Shown here: positions 62,716 through 64,000 of the stretch, piece by piece
Layout of the letters: each line of letters starts with the position of its first letter
Position numbering within the stretch: the first letter of the stretch is position 1
Source: Phenylobacterium sp.
GTDB lineage: Bacteria > Pseudomonadota > Alphaproteobacteria > Caulobacterales > Caulobacteraceae
Reading direction: 5' to 3'
Assembly: GCA_004799545.1 (NCBI GenBank)
Contig: SSMU01000011.1
Span: forward strand, 149,161 to 213,160
DNA: 64,000 bases
Program-made: the position numbers and the translations under genes
The notes under the pieces: model-generated
The model's database searches: none
What the model was told of the DNA's origin: nothing
Seen by the model: the letters and a program-made list of their open reading frames with translations, nothing else

Positions 62716-64000
62716 ATGCCGTCAGCCGCCGCCACCAAGACCCAGCAGTCCAGCAAGACCAGCCGCCCGGCTGGGAAACCGCCCAGGCCGGCGGACAGCG
62801 TCAACGAGTTGCTCGGGGCCTTGCGGGCGTTCCGGCGCGGCGACTTCTCGGTGCGTCTGCCCAAGGGCCTGACCGGCGTCGACGGCGAGATCGCCGAGGC
62901 CTTCAACGACGTGGTCGAGATGAACGACCGCATGACCAAGGAATTCGAGCGGCTGGGCGAGATCGTCGGCCGGCAGGGCAAGATCAACCACCGGGCGCGG
63001 CTCCCGGCGTCGCAGGGGTCGTGGGCGGCCAGCGTCGACGCGGTCAACACCCTGATCGCCGACATGGTCCACCCGACCGCCGAAATGGCCCGGGTGATCG
63101 GCGCCGTGGCCAAGGGCGACCTTTCCCAGACCATGGACCTCGAGAACGAGGAACGGCCGCTGCGCGGGGAGTTCCTGCGCATCGGCAAGGTCGTGAACAC
63201 CATGGTGGGCCAGCTGGGCTCCTTCGCCTCGGAAGTGACCCGGGTGGCGCGCGAAGTGGGTACGGAAGGCAAGCTCGGCGGCCAGGCGCTCGTTAAGGGC
63301 GTGGCCGGCACCTGGAAGGACCTCACCGACAACGTGAACATGATGGCCGCCAACCTGACGGGTCAGGTGCGGAACATCGCCGAGGTGACCACCGCGGTGG
63401 CGAACGGCGACTTGTCCAAGAAGATCACCGTCGATGTGAAGGGCGAGATCCTGGAGCTGAAGAACACCATCAACACCATGGTGGACCAGCTGAACTCCTT
63501 CGCCTCGGAAGTGACCCGGGTGGCCCGTGAAGTGGGCACGGAGGGCAAGCTCGGCGGCCAGGCCCAGGTGAAGGGCGTCGCCGGCACCTGGAAGGAACTG
63601 ACCGACAACGTGAACCTGATGGCCGGTAACCTGACCGGCCAGGTGCGGAACATCGCCGAGGTGACCACCGCCGTGGCGAACGGCGACTTGTCCAAGAAGA
63701 TCACCGTCGACGTGAAGGGTGAGATCCTGGAGCTGAAGAACACCATCAACACCATGGTGGACCAGCTGAACGCCTTCGCCTCGGAAGTGACCCGGGTGGC
63801 GCGCGAAGTGGGCACCGAAGGGAAGTTGGGCGGTCAGGCCCGAGTGGAAGGCGTGACGGGCGCCTGGAAGGACCTCACCGACAACGTGAACTTCATGGCC
63901 GCCAACCTGACGGGTCAGGTGCGGAACATCGCCGAGGTGACCACCGCCGTGGCGAACGGCGACCTGTCCAAGAAGATCACCGTCGACGTGAAGGGCGAGA
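62716..64000 (+). CDS. HAMP-repeat sensor protein (hybrid kinase type), 3' part missing
   Basis: The frame from the ATG at 62716 runs off the right edge after 428 codons. It has no membrane segment: an N-terminal Ser/Lys/Pro-rich tail is followed by HAMP domains. From about residue 171 a 92-residue unit repeats almost exactly ([20 protein letters not shown] start; [33 protein letters not shown] end). Such tandem-HAMP proteins, like fungal Nik1, usually end in a GAF, histidine kinase and receiver set that lies outside this window. A stress-type promoter stands upstream. Confidence 0.85.
   Translation, partial: MPSAAATKTQQSSKTSRPAGKPPRPADSVNELLGALRAFRRGDFSVRLPKGLTGVDGEIAEAFNDVVEMNDRMTKEFERLGEIVGRQGKINHRARLPASQGSWAASVDAVNTLIADMVHPTAEMARVIGAVAKGDLSQTMDLENEERPLRGEFLRIGKVVNTMVGQLGSFASEVTRVAREVGTEGKLGGQALVKGVAGTWKDLTDNVNMMAANLTGQVRNIAEVTTAVANGDLSKKITVDVKGEILELKNTINTMVDQLNSFASEVTRVAREVGTEGKLGGQAQVKGVAGTWKELTDNVNLMAGNLTGQVRNIAEVTTAVANGDLSKKITVDVKGEILELKNTINTMVDQLNAFASEVTRVAREVGTEGKLGGQARVEGVTGAWKDLTDNVNFMAANLTGQVRNIAEVTTAVANGDLSKKITVDVKGE
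63226..64000 (+). repeat. Tandem 276-bp coding repeats (HAMP units)
   Basis: Units begin at 63226, 63502 and 63778, exactly 276 bases apart, and differ at few positions even at the DNA level. The third runs off the edge. The near identity at silent positions points to recent duplication or gene conversion. Confidence 0.85.

Overview
The window is GC-rich alphaproteobacterial DNA, most likely Caulobacteraceae (Caulobacter or Phenylobacterium type). This rests on DUF3126, DUF2948 and UPF0262 genes, an HWE-family kinase, GGAAC-N16/17-CGTT promoters of the alphaproteobacterial general stress response, GTTC-N7-GTTC LexA boxes, and a tRNA-His with A73 and no encoded G-1. All functions are read from the sequence by eye; no database search was run.

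Layout. 1-4754: ordinary chromosome (nitroreductase, NUDIX hydrolase, cysE, DUF3126, then a leftward group of a lipoprotein, an MpaB-type oxygenase, a YedK-type DNA-protein crosslinker and an FkbM methyltransferase). 4841-7682: a phage-type early region (cI/LexA-like S24 repressor, paired 15-bp operators, small early genes, a toxin-like Cys-rich protein and a likely immunity partner). 7857-19243: mostly cellular genes (acyl-CoA dehydrogenase, ECF sigma factor, MASE1-GAF-HWE kinase, lipase, carboxylesterase, channel-like protein, EF-hand protein). 19313-20967: small and large terminase. 20964-26178: cellular-type regulators and small exported proteins. 26287-41088: a P22-like head, tail and lysis module (portal, scaffold, coat, adaptor, gp10-like protein, a GH108 endolysin broken by a frameshift, Rz with embedded Rz1) that ends inside the 3' end of a tRNA-Thr. 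41245-52612: conserved chromosome (murA, DUF2948, hisD, UPF0262, low-molecular-weight phosphatase, infA, maf, RNase E/G, yacG, tRNA-Phe, exbB-exbD-tonB, tRNA-His, XRE regulator, DUF418). 52913-64000: gltB-gltD, a three-gene nucleotide-metabolism-like operon, and the start of a HAMP-repeat signalling protein.

How it fits together. The phage genes keep P22-like order (repressor, early genes, terS, terL, portal, scaffold, coat, adaptor, gp10, lysis) but are split into three blocks by about 11.6 kb and 5.3 kb of cellular-type genes. Five LexA-box matches, all with TTT before the second GTTC, mark the repressor region and four small-gene loci: a toxin-like protein with its likely immunity gene, an exported protein followed by a lipase, a lipoprotein, and a GXSXG hydrolase with a membrane partner placed between portal and scaffold. 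Two of the boxes lie in an almost identical promoter cassette about 12.1 kb apart. The simplest reading is a decayed or domesticated SOS-inducible prophage with an associated set of SOS-driven effector or lysis genes. Two other points deserve attention: the nucleotidyltransferase, metallophosphoesterase and phosphoribosyltransferase/kinase operon (59102-62327), and stress-response-type promoters in front of the ECF sigma factor and the HAMP-repeat protein.
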